Source: Pseudomonas putida
GTDB taxonomy: Bacteria; Pseudomonadota; Gammaproteobacteria; Pseudomonadales; Pseudomonadaceae
Length of the DNA stretch: 64,000 nucleotides
Assembly: GCF_009883635.2 (NCBI RefSeq)
Contig: NZ_CP026115.2
Location: forward strand, 5,394,001-5,458,000
Reading direction: 5' to 3'
Shown piece by piece: positions 42,850 to 51,540 of this stretch (its first letter is position 1; the number at the start of each line of letters is the position of its first letter). A program made the position numbers and the translations under genes. The notes beneath the pieces were generated by a model. The model had not been told where the DNA came from, did no database searches, and saw only the letters and a program-made list of their open reading frames with translations.

Positions 42850-43212
42850 CTATTTGTAGGTGACCGGGCTGGGCGACAGCAAGCCAGTGAGGAAGCTGAT
42901 CACCGTCATGAGTACGGTGAGGATCGTGTCGGATTTCGTCACTGGGGTCTCAATGGTGCTTTCGCTGACACCACTCCCCAGTATCCAGACGGTATACAGC
43001 ATGACCAGCGTGAAAGAACCGACAATGACGATCCAGATTCGATTGGTGGTGGCATCGTTCGGACGTGCCAGGTGTGGTAGTTGTTGTACGGTTTCTTCCT
43101 TGAGTGCGGTGAGCGCGCTATGCGGATCTTCCTGAATCCTCTGCAGGACTTCAGGGTCTGACAGCGCATTCTTTACCAACAGCTCGGCAGAGCGGATTTG
43201 ATTGTCCATCAT
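42850..43212 (-). CDS. Membrane protein, third gene of an unknown operon
   Basis: A 120-residue protein with a soluble N-terminus (NALSDPEVLQRIQEDPHSAL) and two TM segments (RIWIVIVGSFTLVMLYTVWIL and ILTVLMTVISFLTGLLSP). AAAGGAAAACAC precedes the double-ATG start at 43212. It follows the 114-residue gene by 21 bases. Unknown family. Together with its two upstream neighbours it may form an envelope assembly. Confidence 0.7.
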   Translation of the reverse strand: MMDNQIRSAELLVKNALSDPEVLQRIQEDPHSALTALKEETVQQLPHLARPNDATTNRIWIVIVGSFTLVMLYTVWILGSGVSESTIETPVTKSDTILTVLMTVISFLTGLLSPSPVTYK

Positions 43213-43233
43213 GTGTTTTCCTTTGCAGACCGA

Positions 43234-43578
43234 TTATCGCATGTCATAGCCAAGTGCCCGGTAGATGGCCGACCTGAACACGGCAGTCATGGCGTTGAGA
43301 ATGGCCTCTGCAAGTTGCAGTGTGACAATGGCAATGGAGCGAAGGCGCAGGCGTGCCACTATCTTCTGGTCATCGAGGAATAGTCCGATATCGTTTTCAC
43401 TCAATGCGCCGTCTTGTTGCTGTTGATGAAGGATCATCATATCCCTGGCCATGCTGCGACCAAGGCTTTCCACTTCGGCCCGAATGACTGGCCAATCCGA
43501 GTGAATGATGGTTTTTGCGGCGTTGATCGCCTCAAGCAGGACCGCGTCGAGGTCCACGCCATTGATGATGGTGCTCAT
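43234..43578 (-). CDS. Small soluble/amphipathic protein, second gene of an unknown operon
   Basis: A 114-residue protein starting MSTIINGVDLDAVLLEAINA. It is helical, with a conserved-looking central stretch (FLDDQKIVARLRLRSIAIVTLQLAEAIL) that is amphipathic and ends FRSAIYRALGYDMR. I recall similar proteins in other Pseudomonas, all unannotated. Its start overlaps the stop of the upstream lipoprotein gene (ATGA), so translation is coupled. Confidence 0.7.
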   Translation of the reverse strand: MSTIINGVDLDAVLLEAINAAKTIIHSDWPVIRAEVESLGRSMARDMMILHQQQQDGALSENDIGLFLDDQKIVARLRLRSIAIVTLQLAEAILNAMTAVFRSAIYRALGYDMR

Positions 43579-44174
43579 GGGTTTATCCTCGAAGACGGTG
43601 TGTTGGCTGCCGCGGCCTGAATGGCCAGTATGCTGTCGAAGAGTGTGTTCTTGCGATTCTGCCAAATGGCTTTGTTCAAGACCTGATAGCTGGCTTGCTG
43701 GTGTTCGTGCTGCCACCTGCTGACCAGACATTTGAGATCTACATAGTTGCGCGTGGTCAGGTCGGCGTCGGGAAAGTCGCGCTGCAGCACATCGCATTGG
43801 TTGCCGAGCTGTTCTTCCAGCGACTGCTCGACGCGGGCGTGCAGCTGCTTGCCGGGCTCACTGAGCGCTCCTGCGTTGGTCAGCGCCCGCAGTATGAGGG
43901 TGTTGCTTTCGACCAGAAGCTCGTCGTACTCAGCCTGGAATCGGCTGAAATGCCCAGGATGCTGGCGTGCATCTTTTGCCCTCAAGGTTGAAAGTTGTTG
44001 TTTGCTGACAGGGCTTGCACGCTCCCCCTTGAGCAGTAGCGTTGCTGCGTTTTTGTAGAAGTCCTCAGTATTTTTATAAAGTTCGGCATCGTAGGGTTGA
44101 GCCAATGTCACCGTACAACCTGATAGAACGGCGGTACTGAGTAACGCGGAGGCGATCAGTCTTTTCTTTTTCAT
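43575..44174 (-). CDS. Lipoprotein, first gene of an unknown operon
   Basis: A 199-residue protein with a lipoprotein signal (ALLSTAVLSGC, cysteine near residue 20) and a helical mature region (for example YKNTEDFYKNAATLLLKGER, LLVESNTLILRALTNAG). No known domain is visible. ATG 44174 (MKKKRLIASALL) is chosen; an upstream ATG at 44216 precedes a non-signal-like stretch. It leads a tightly packed operon with the 114- and 120-residue genes. Confidence 0.72.
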   Translation of the reverse strand: MKKKRLIASALLSTAVLSGCTVTLAQPYDAELYKNTEDFYKNAATLLLKGERASPVSKQQLSTLRAKDARQHPGHFSRFQAEYDELLVESNTLILRALTNAGALSEPGKQLHARVEQSLEEQLGNQCDVLQRDFPDADLTTRNYVDLKCLVSRWQHEHQQASYQVLNKAIWQNRKNTLFDSILAIQAAAANTPSSRINP

Positions 44175-44495
44175 ATTCACCCAGCGGCTTGAATAGCGGT
44201 GACTGTTCATGCGCATCGTTGAGGCGCGTCGTTGCAGTCGAGGCTGGGAAATATATGAAAATAGATATTTCGCTGAACAGGTTTAAATGGTTACAGAAAG
44301 TTTGAGGCGCGCAGGGTTGTACGGCTTTTCTGAAAAGTACAGGAATGCATGGAAAGTATTGAGTTGCGATGCGGAAAGTTGTTGTGTTGAAGTTGAATAT
44401 TCAGCTTGACGTCAATGTGAAGGATGCAGTTTCAACAAGGTACTTGCGCGTCAAGGTGGAAACGTCAACGGTCCATGGCCACACCAGTGGCGCCA
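44175..44495. other. A+T-rich intergenic region
   Basis: These 321 bases separate two leftward genes and contain the promoter of the three-gene operon. The stretch 44250-44420 is distinctly A+T-rich. No gene or RNA is supported. Confidence 0.4.
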
Positions 44496-44852
44496 TCAGG
44501 CGCCATCTGAATCAGCCGGATCGCTGAGCCATACCAACGGTCGGGCCGGGTCGTCGCTGCCCATGTGGGCGAAGGTTTGCGATTCGAGCATGGCCTTGAG
44601 CTGCCCGCCGAGGGCCAGCAGCCGCTCGGCGAAGCGCGGGCCGATGCTGCCATTGTCCTCCAGCGACAGGCCGCTCTGGCTGTGCTGGATCGCCAGGTGG
44701 TAGTGGCTGGCGTCATCGCCACTGGCAGCGAGGATCACCGTGTAGCGTGGGCCCAGCATGGCGCTAAGGCGCCGTTGCACCAGGTCGAGCAGCGAAGCGG
44801 GGCTGTCTTCGTGCAATGCCGAGGCCAGGGCGGTGGGGGCGAAGGGTGGCAT
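44496..44852 (-). CDS. Small protein of unknown function under a GTAAA element
   Basis: A 118-residue soluble protein (ASLLDLVQRRLSAMLGPRYTVILAASGDDASHYHLAIQ...), with no signal peptide or recognised domain. Its upstream region (44915-44940) holds a GTTAA/GTAAA/GTAAT element matching the one between bamA and the two-component system. It is therefore a candidate member of the same regulon. Start ATG 44852. Confidence 0.7.
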   Translation of the reverse strand: MPPFAPTALASALHEDSPASLLDLVQRRLSAMLGPRYTVILAASGDDASHYHLAIQHSQSGLSLEDNGSIGPRFAERLLALGGQLKAMLESQTFAHMGSDDPARPLVWLSDPADSDGA

Positions 44853-44914
44853 GGGGGTACCTGCAAGGCATGTTCATATGTCTCTCAGCTTAGGCAAGGT
44901 GACTGTCAACTTGG

Positions 44915-44940
44915 GTTAAGCGAGGGTAAAAAGCGGTAAT
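44915..44940. promoter_or_regulatory. CpxR-box-like element, second copy
   Basis: GTTAA (44915), GTAAA (44926) and GTAAT (44936) follow the same 11- and 10-base steps as the copy at 47404-47429, and the flanks agree too (GGTTAAGCGAGGGTAAA versus GGTTAACCGAGGGTAAA). CpxR binds GTAAA-N(4-8)-GTAAA. The element lies 63 bases upstream of the leftward 118-residue gene and just downstream of bamA. Confidence 0.6.
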
Positions 44941-44954
44941 TTGTGCGCGCTCAG

Positions 44955-47318
44955 TCAGAAGGTCTGCCCCAGGGAGAACTGGAAGATCTGCGTCTCGGCG
45001 TTGTCCGGCTTTTTCAGCGGTGCCGCCAGGCTGAAACTCAGCGGCCCCATCGGGCTGTACCAGGTCACGCCCACACCCAGCGACACGGCCAGCTGGTTCA
45101 GGTCGACGTTGCCGCAACCCTGGGTGGTGGACAGGTAGCAGGTGTCGGCGTAGACGTTGCCGGCGTCGACGAACACCGAGCTGCGCAGCTGGCTCTGATT
45201 CTTGATGAACGGCATCGGGAAGATGTACTCGGCGCCGCCGGTGACCAGGATATTGCCGCCGAGCACGTCGGTGTCGCGGTCGGAGTAATAGGCCTGGCCA
45301 GCGCTTGAATAGGTGCCGGTGGCTGGGGTGCTGCGCGGGCCGAGGGTGCCGTCCTTGAAACCGCGTACCGAACCCTGGCCGCCAGCGGTGTAGCTTTCGT
45401 AGAAGGGCAGGCCGTCGGTGGAACCGTAGCCGTTGCCGTAGCCGAGGGTGGTGTGCAGGCGCAGGGTGGTGTCCTTGCTCACGGGCAGGAAGGTCTGGCC
45501 GTTGTAGTCGAGCTTGTAGAACGACAGGTCGCTGCCCGGCGTGGTGGCCATCAGGGTCAGGGCCTGAGAGTGACCGCGAGTGGCCAGCACCCCCTTGTTC
45601 AGGGTCGATTCGGACCAGCCGATCGAGGCCTTGAGGTTGTTGAAGCTCTTGCCTTCGCGCTGGATGAAATCGTAGATCTCGTCGGCGCTGTAGGTGCCCG
45701 GATTGATGTCGTCGTGCTGCAGGGTCAGGCCGTAGGTCAGGCGTGAGGTTTCGTTGATCGGGTAACCGAAGTTGACGCCCGCGCCGTAGCTGTTGATGGC
45801 GTAGTAGGACACGCCGTCATCGTAGTAGTCGCTGTAGTCGGTGCTGCTGTAGAACAGGTTGTAACCCAGGCTTACGCCGTCCTCGGTGAAGTAGGGGTTG
45901 ACGAAGCCGAAGTTGTATTTGGTCTGGTACTCCGAACGGGTAAGGCCGATGGACACCTTGTTGCCGGTACCGAGGAAGTTGTTCTGGCTGATCGAACCAC
46001 CGAGGATCAGGCCCGCGCTCTGGGCGAAACCGACGCTGGCGGTGATCGAACCGGAGGCTTGCTCTTCGACACTGTAGTTGACGTCTACCTGGTCGTCGGT
46101 GCCTGGCACCGCTGGGGTCTCGACGTTGACTTCCTTGAAGAAGCCCAGGCGCTCGAGGCGGGTCTTGGACTGGTCGATCAGGTAGGTCGAAGCCCAGCCA
46201 CCTTCCATCTGGCGCATTTCGCGGCGCAGCACTTCGTCTTCAGTCTTGGTGTTGCCGCGGTAGTTGATGCGGTTGACGTAGGCACGCTTGCCCGGGTCGA
46301 CCACGAACATGATGTCGACGGTGTGGTCCTGGTCGTTCGGCTGCGGTACGCCGTTGACGTTGGCGAAGGTATAACCTTCGTTGCCCAGGCGACGAGTGAT
46401 CAGCTCGGAGGTGGTGGTCATCACCTTGCGCGAGAACACCTGGCCCGGCTGCACCAGCAGCAGCGACTTGACCTGGTCTTCCGGCACCTTCAGGTCGCCC
46501 GACAGCTTCACGTCGCGAACGGTGTACTTCTCGCCTTCGTTGACGTTGACGGTGATGTAGACGTGCTTCTTGTCCGGGGTGATCGACACCTGGGTGGAAG
46601 CGATGTCCATGTTGATGTAGCCGCGGTCCAGGTAGTAGGAACGCAGGCGCTCCAGGTCACCGGAGAGCTTTTCACGGGCGTACTTGTCGTCGTTCTTGAA
46701 GAACGACAGCCAGTTGGTGGTCTTCAGCTCGAACAACTGCTGCAGTTCTTCATCGCTGAACACGGTGTTGCCAACGATGTTGATGTGCTGGATGGCGGCG
46801 ACCGTGCCTTCGTTGATCTTGATCTTCAGGGCCACACGGTTGCGCGGTTGCGGCACCACTTCGGCATCGACCTCGGCCGAGTAGCGGCCCTGGGCCACGT
46901 ACTGGCGCTGCAGCTCGTTGCGCACGCCTTCGAGGGTGGCACGCTGGAAGATCTCGCCTTCGGCCAGGCCCGACTGCTTCAGGCCCTTCATCAGGTCTTC
47001 GGTGCTGATCGCCTTGTTGCCTTCGATCTCGATGCTCGACACCGACGGGCGCTCGACCACGTTGATGATCAGGACATTGCCATCACGGTTCAGCTGGATG
47101 TCCTGGAAGAAGCCGGTCTTGAACAGCGAACGGGTGGAATCCACCAGGCGACGGTCGTCAGCCTGGTCGCCGACGTTGAGCGGCAAGGCGCCGAACACGC
47201 TGCCAGCGGACACCCGCTGCAGGCCATTGACGCGGATGTCGGCGATCCTGAACGACGCGGCCTGGGCCATGGAGGCATTGAGCAGCAGGATGGAGAGCAA
47301 CAGTCGCGGGTAATTCAT
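44955..47318 (-). CDS. bamA: BamA-family outer-membrane protein assembly factor (paralogue)
   Basis: A 787-residue Omp85 protein: signal peptide (LLLSILLLNASMAQA), five POTRA domains (about 22-420; FRIADIRVNGLQRVSAGSVF first), and a C-terminal 16-strand barrel with the VRGF lid motif (about 651-654) and a terminal Phe (FSLGQTF). Core BamA inserts outer-membrane proteins. The usual locus (rseP-bamA-ompH-lpxD) is not here; instead the gene is divergent from a two-component system. It is therefore likely a second, regulated BamA, unless this genome has moved its only copy. Confidence 0.85.
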   Translation of the reverse strand: MNYPRLLLSILLLNASMAQAASFRIADIRVNGLQRVSAGSVFGALPLNVGDQADDRRLVDSTRSLFKTGFFQDIQLNRDGNVLIINVVERPSVSSIEIEGNKAISTEDLMKGLKQSGLAEGEIFQRATLEGVRNELQRQYVAQGRYSAEVDAEVVPQPRNRVALKIKINEGTVAAIQHINIVGNTVFSDEELQQLFELKTTNWLSFFKNDDKYAREKLSGDLERLRSYYLDRGYINMDIASTQVSITPDKKHVYITVNVNEGEKYTVRDVKLSGDLKVPEDQVKSLLLVQPGQVFSRKVMTTTSELITRRLGNEGYTFANVNGVPQPNDQDHTVDIMFVVDPGKRAYVNRINYRGNTKTEDEVLRREMRQMEGGWASTYLIDQSKTRLERLGFFKEVNVETPAVPGTDDQVDVNYSVEEQASGSITASVGFAQSAGLILGGSISQNNFLGTGNKVSIGLTRSEYQTKYNFGFVNPYFTEDGVSLGYNLFYSSTDYSDYYDDGVSYYAINSYGAGVNFGYPINETSRLTYGLTLQHDDINPGTYSADEIYDFIQREGKSFNNLKASIGWSESTLNKGVLATRGHSQALTLMATTPGSDLSFYKLDYNGQTFLPVSKDTTLRLHTTLGYGNGYGSTDGLPFYESYTAGGQGSVRGFKDGTLGPRSTPATGTYSSAGQAYYSDRDTDVLGGNILVTGGAEYIFPMPFIKNQSQLRSSVFVDAGNVYADTCYLSTTQGCGNVDLNQLAVSLGVGVTWYSPMGPLSFSLAAPLKKPDNAETQIFQFSLGQTF

Positions 47319-47403
47319 CGAGGGTTCCAGGCGGGCGTAGAAGAGCAGCACGGGGCTGCCGGGAAGCGGGCGATGAGCATACGGGCGGGCTGTGTTCGGC
47401 GCG

Positions 47404-47429
47404 GTTAACCGAGGGTAAAGATGTGTAAA
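47404..47429. promoter_or_regulatory. CpxR-box-like element, first copy
   Basis: GTTAA (47404), GTAAA (47415) and GTAAA (47425): the last two give GTAAAGATGTGTAAA, which is GTAAA-N5-GTAAA, the CpxR consensus layout. It lies between the divergent bamA (start 47318) and response-regulator (start 47497) genes, so it could control both. The second copy is at 44915-44940. Confidence 0.65.
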
Positions 47430-47496
47430 GTTCGCCCACGGTCCGCCAAGACGGGGCGATCATGGCACTTTTGCAGAACCTGGCACTTTACCCATC

Positions 47497-48189
47497 ATGA
47501 TCCCCGTACTGCTGGTCGACGATGACCGCGAACTGACCGAAATGCTCGCCCTGTACCTGGCCCGCGAGGGCTTCCAGGCCACTGCCGTGGCCACCGGCGA
47601 GGAGGGCGAGACCCGCGCCTTGAGCGGGCTTTACCGACTGGTGGTGCTGGACGTGATGCTGCCGGGCATCTCGGGCATCGAAGTGCTGCGGCGCATTCGT
47701 GCCCGCAGCCAGGTGCCGGTGCTGCTGCTGACCGCACGGGGTGACAACATCGACCGCATCGCCGGCCTGGAACTGGGGGCCGACGACTATGTGCCCAAAC
47801 CCAGCTCACCGGGTGAGCTGGTGGCACGCCTGCGGGCGATCCTGCGCCGGGTGCATCCGCAGATGCTGGCCGAAAGCCAGGGTGCCGAGTCCATCGGCCG
47901 TGGCGCCCTGACCCTGTGGCCCGGTCGGCGCAAGGCGCAGTGGGGGCCGATTCCACTGGACCTGACCGGTACCGAGTTCAGCCTGCTCGAGGCCCTGGTC
48001 CGCCAGGCCGGCCAGCTGGTGAGCAAGCAGGACCTGTCGCTGAACGCCCTGGGCCGGCCACTGACCCGCTACGACCGGCGCATCGACGTGCACATCAGCA
48101 GCATCCGCCAGAAGCTCGGCCCACGCGACGATGGCAGCAGCTGGATCCAGAGCGTGCGAGGCATGGGCTACATGCTGATCGTCGAATGA
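47497..48189 (+). CDS. OmpR/CpxR-like response regulator
   Basis: A 230-residue regulator: receiver domain with acidic DDD (residues 8-10), phospho-acceptor Asp 52 (VVLDVMLPG) and Lys 101 (YVPKPSSP), then an OmpR-type winged helix (LTGTEFSLLEALVRQAGQLVSKQ ... RRIDVHISSIRQKLG ... SVRGMGYML). It should bind DNA as a phosphorylated dimer. Resemblance to CpxR is supported by the GTAAA element upstream. It overlaps the sensor gene by 4 bases. Confidence 0.9.
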   Translation: MIPVLLVDDDRELTEMLALYLAREGFQATAVATGEEGETRALSGLYRLVVLDVMLPGISGIEVLRRIRARSQVPVLLLTARGDNIDRIAGLELGADDYVPKPSSPGELVARLRAILRRVHPQMLAESQGAESIGRGALTLWPGRRKAQWGPIPLDLTGTEFSLLEALVRQAGQLVSKQDLSLNALGRPLTRYDRRIDVHISSIRQKLGPRDDGSSWIQSVRGMGYMLIVE

Positions 48190-49445
48190 TGCGCCGGCGC
48201 CTGTTCTGGAAGCTGTTCCTGGCTTTCTGGCTGGCCAACAGCCTGACCTTCCTGGTCGGTGCCGGGACCTTCATGCTTGATGACCTGCGCGGTGACACCC
48301 CTGGGCTGCGCTCGATGCTGGCCACCGAACTGAACCTGTTGCACCGCTATGGCGAACAGGCCGGCCGCCAGTACCTGCAGGTGTCGCCGCAGCCGCCGGA
48401 GGTGCAGGTGGGCCTGTATGACGGCACTGGCCACCTGCTGGCCGGCCGCGCCGTGGCCGAGCCGCGTTTTGAGCGGGCACTGCTCGACGAGGGTGGCCAG
48501 GCCCTGGTGTTGCGCGCTTCGGTGGCCACCCGCCTGGACGAAGCACCGCGGCCGCGGGGCATGGGCCCGTTACTGACCGGGACACTGATGAGTGCGGTGT
48601 TCGCGTTGCTCTGCAGCCTCTACCTGACCCGGCCGCTGACTTGGCTGCGCGAGGCCATGGGCCAGGTTGCCCAGGGCCGCTTCGACGTGCGCGTGCGCCC
48701 GCGCCTGGGGCGGCGGCGCGACGAAATCGTCGAGCTGGCCGAAGACTGCGACCGCATGGCCGGGCAGCTCAAGGCGCTGGTAGAAGCACAGCAGCAGCTG
48801 CTGCACGACATCTCCCACGAACTGCGCTCGCCGCTGACCCGGCTGCATGTCGCCATCGGGCTGCTGCGCCAGCAGCCCGAGCGCGAGGAAATGCTTGGGC
48901 GCATCGAACGCGAATCGCGGCGCATGGATGACCTGATCGAGCAACTGCTGACCCTGGCGCGGGTGCAGTCGCAGCAAGGCCAAAGCGAGCAGGGCGAACT
49001 GGATGCCGTCGAGGTGCTGGCGCAAATCGTCGAGGACGCCCGTTTCGAGGCGGGCATGAAGCAGGCGCAGGTCAGTTTGCAGGGCGCTGGTACTTTCGTC
49101 ACCCGCGGCCATGAGGAGCTGCTGTACCGCGCCTTCGAGAACGTGGTCCGCAACGCCGTGCGCTATACCGCGCCAGGTAGCGAAGTGCGCGTCGAGGCGA
49201 GGCTGGTGGGCGGCGGGGAACAGTTGCAGGTGCACATCGTCGATCAGGGCCCCGGGGTAGAGCCGGCGCGCCTGCAGAGCATCTTCGAGCCGTTCGACCG
49301 GGGTGGGCACAGCGGCGCCGATGGCTTCGGCCTGGGCCTGGCCATTGCCCGCCGCGCCATCGGGTTGCACCAGGGCAGTATCAGCGCGAAGGCTGGCGGG
49401 GCGGGTGGCTTGAGCGTGGACATTCTGTTGCCGCGCTTGGGGTGA
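48186..49445 (+). CDS. Sensor histidine kinase, CpxA-like
   Basis: A 419-residue inner-membrane kinase: TM1 (FWKLFLAFWLANSLTFLVGA), a short periplasmic sensor loop of about 100 residues, TM2 (GPLLTGTLMSAVFALLCSLYL), HAMP, a phosphorylated His 211 (HDISHELRSPL), and the ATPase boxes (AFENVVRNAVRYT, VDQGPGVEP, GFGLGLAI). It pairs with the regulator. CpxA of enterobacteria senses envelope damage; here the divergent bamA gene fits an outer-membrane-related signal. Confidence 0.9.
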   Translation: MMRRRLFWKLFLAFWLANSLTFLVGAGTFMLDDLRGDTPGLRSMLATELNLLHRYGEQAGRQYLQVSPQPPEVQVGLYDGTGHLLAGRAVAEPRFERALLDEGGQALVLRASVATRLDEAPRPRGMGPLLTGTLMSAVFALLCSLYLTRPLTWLREAMGQVAQGRFDVRVRPRLGRRRDEIVELAEDCDRMAGQLKALVEAQQQLLHDISHELRSPLTRLHVAIGLLRQQPEREEMLGRIERESRRMDDLIEQLLTLARVQSQQGQSEQGELDAVEVLAQIVEDARFEAGMKQAQVSLQGAGTFVTRGHEELLYRAFENVVRNAVRYTAPGSEVRVEARLVGGGEQLQVHIVDQGPGVEPARLQSIFEPFDRGGHSGADGFGLGLAIARRAIGLHQGSISAKAGGAGGLSVDILLPRLG

Positions 49446-49490
49446 GGGTGGGGGCAGAGGTGCCTGCCTTGAATTGTTAGTGAAGGCATA

Positions 49491-49520
49491 GATCGAGCGC
49501 CGCCCGCGCGGCGCTCGATC
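49491..49520. repeat. Perfect hairpin of the GATCGAGCGCCG family
   Basis: GATCGAGCGCCG (49491-49502) and CGGCGCTCGATC (49509-49520) form a 12-base perfect stem with a 6-base loop. It lies between the convergent sensor kinase and LysR genes, as a likely bidirectional terminator or REP element. The left arm is shared with 8702-8751 and 21734-21974. Confidence 0.8.
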
Positions 49521-49565
49521 TCATAGGCGCTGAAGCTGCCGCGGCGAACAACTTCCAGTCCTCAA

Positions 49566-50525
49566 TCACTTCAACCTAGGGGGCAGCGTGAACCCGTCAA
49601 TCCCCCGGCCGAGCCCAAGCGCCTGGCCATGCAGCACCCGCATCAGGTGCAGCGCCGACTGCGACGGCGGCTCGAAGCGCGAGTAGACGAAGCTGATGTC
49701 GAAATGGATCTCGTCGTCCAGAGGGACCACCTGCAGGCCGCTGTCCTGCGCGACGAACTCGTCGATCACACTGATGCCCATGCCCTGTTTGACCAGTGCC
49801 ACGGCTTCGTTGGCATTGGTGAACGACAGCAGGGAGTCAAGCTTCAGGCCACGCCGCTCGATGTGGCCGGCCAACAGCTGGCCGAACGGCATGTCCGGGC
49901 GGAACAGCAACAGCGCATGGCCTTGCAGTTGTTTCAGTGTCAATGACGGGGCTTGCGCCAGGGCATGCCCGGCCGGCATCACCACCACCATGCGCCCGCG
50001 CATGAAGGCCTGGGAGTGCAGGTGGTCGTGGATCACCGGCAACGCGGCGATCGACAGGTCGACAGTCTTCGACAGGATCTGGTTGGGCATGGCGTGCATC
50101 AGCGAGGTTTGCCACTCGATCTGCAGTGACGGGGCTTCGCGCTTGAGTTGGGCCAGCGCGGCGGGGATGACCACGGTTGATAGCGAGGCACTGCAGGAAA
50201 TGCGCAGTGTTCGGTGGCTGCCGGCGGCCAGGGAATGGGCGCACGCGTTCACCTGCAAGGCTGCCTGGTACACCCGCTCGACCTCGCGATACAGCACCTG
50301 CGCCTCGGCCGTGGGCACCAGGCGGTTGTTGATGCGCTCGAACAACCGGTAGGTCAGGCGCCCCTCGATATAGCCGATCAGCTTGCTCACAGCCGGCTGG
50401 GACACGTAGAGCATTTTCGCTGCTGCGCTGATCGAGCCGGTCAGCATCACCGCGCGGAACACTTCCATGTGCCGCAGCTTGAACACCATTGTCGTGCCGT
50501 CCGGGCTTTCCTCAGCGGGGGTCAT
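49566..50525 (-). CDS. LysR-family regulator of the adjacent catabolic operon
   Basis: A 319-residue LysR protein (HMEVFRAVMLTGSISAAAKMLYVSQPAVSKLIGYIEGRLTYRLFER) with an effector domain ending in FVYSRFEPPSQSALHLMR. It is divergent from the amidohydrolase operon beginning at 50672, the classic arrangement for an activator that senses the pathway substrate. AGAGGTAATATGC precedes ATG 50525. Confidence 0.9.
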   Translation of the reverse strand: MTPAEESPDGTTMVFKLRHMEVFRAVMLTGSISAAAKMLYVSQPAVSKLIGYIEGRLTYRLFERINNRLVPTAEAQVLYREVERVYQAALQVNACAHSLAAGSHRTLRISCSASLSTVVIPAALAQLKREAPSLQIEWQTSLMHAMPNQILSKTVDLSIAALPVIHDHLHSQAFMRGRMVVVMPAGHALAQAPSLTLKQLQGHALLLFRPDMPFGQLLAGHIERRGLKLDSLLSFTNANEAVALVKQGMGISVIDEFVAQDSGLQVVPLDDEIHFDISFVYSRFEPPSQSALHLMRVLHGQALGLGRGIDGFTLPPRLK

Positions 50526-50671
50526 GCATATTACCTCTGGTTATGGTCTTCGCCATCTGTGTATGAGCGCTCTGCAACTGCCCGCAGTATCGTGAACCCA
50601 GGCAAATCGCCCTGGCGGCGAACAATAACAAGATCTGCAGGCAAGCGCAGTGGCGCTTGGAGGAACCGCGC

Positions 50672-51499
50672 TTGAACATCTACGACGAACCCAAGATCGA
50701 CTGCCATAACCATTTGTTTGACCCCGCACATTTCGCTTACCACCCCAATGCCCCTTACGCGCCTTCCGGCCAGGAGGTCGCCACCCTGGCCCAGTTCAAC
50801 CAGGTGATGGACGCCTATGGCGTGCGCCATGCCTTGCTGGTGCAACCGAACAGTGGCTACCACACCGACAATGGCCTGCTGCTTCACGCACTGGCGGCTG
50901 GCCACGGGCGCTTCAAGGGGATTGCAGTGGTCGAGCGGCAGATCAGCCTGGACGCCCTGGCGGCGTTGCACGAGCAGGGCGTGGTCGGTGTCGCCTTCAA
51001 CCCGGCGCTGTACGGCGTGGCAAGCATGCGTGATGCCGAGCCGCTGTTCGGCAAGCTGGCCGAACTGGGCATGTTCGCCCAGGTGCAGGTCTGCGAAGAC
51101 CAGCTGCTGCACCTGCAATGGCTGGTCGAGGGGACCTCGGCGCGCCTGCTGATCGACCATTGCGGCCGCCCGGATGCTGCCGCCGGCGTGCGCCAGGCCG
51201 GCTTCCAGGCCCTGCTGCGGCTGGCCAGCAGCGGGCGGGCCAGCGTGAAGCTGTCAGGCATGCAGAAGTTCGCCAATGCCGATGGCCTGTATGAACAAAG
51301 CCACGCCTACGTGCGGGTGCTGCTCGAAGCGTTCGGCCCGGATGCCTGCGTGTGGGGCTCGGACTGGCCGTTCATCCGCCAGCAGGCGCGGGTCGACTAC
51401 GGCCCGCTGCTGAAACTGGCCGAACGCCTGATGCCGGACGCCCGCCTGCGCCGCAAGGTCATGTGGGACACACCGCGGTGCCTGTTCGGTTTTGCCTGA
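50672..51499 (+). CDS. Amidohydrolase-superfamily lactonase-like enzyme
   Basis: A 275-residue metal-dependent hydrolase of the amidohydrolase 2 type, which contains fuconolactonase and pyrone-dicarboxylate lactonase relatives. It shows KIDCHNHLFDP (HxH metal site), LIDHCGRPD and VWGSDWPFI near the end. Start: TTG 50672 follows GGAGG with 8-base spacing and gives MNIYDEPKIDCHNH. It heads an operon with an MFS carrier, an SDR and an isomerase-like gene, which suggests opening of a sugar or aromatic lactone. Substrate unknown. Confidence 0.85.
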   Translation: MNIYDEPKIDCHNHLFDPAHFAYHPNAPYAPSGQEVATLAQFNQVMDAYGVRHALLVQPNSGYHTDNGLLLHALAAGHGRFKGIAVVERQISLDALAALHEQGVVGVAFNPALYGVASMRDAEPLFGKLAELGMFAQVQVCEDQLLHLQWLVEGTSARLLIDHCGRPDAAAGVRQAGFQALLRLASSGRASVKLSGMQKFANADGLYEQSHAYVRVLLEAFGPDACVWGSDWPFIRQQARVDYGPLLKLAERLMPDARLRRKVMWDTPRCLFGFA

Positions 51500-51540
51500 T
51501 TCCCCGCACTTGCCAATCCAATAACAAGAGAGCAACCGCC

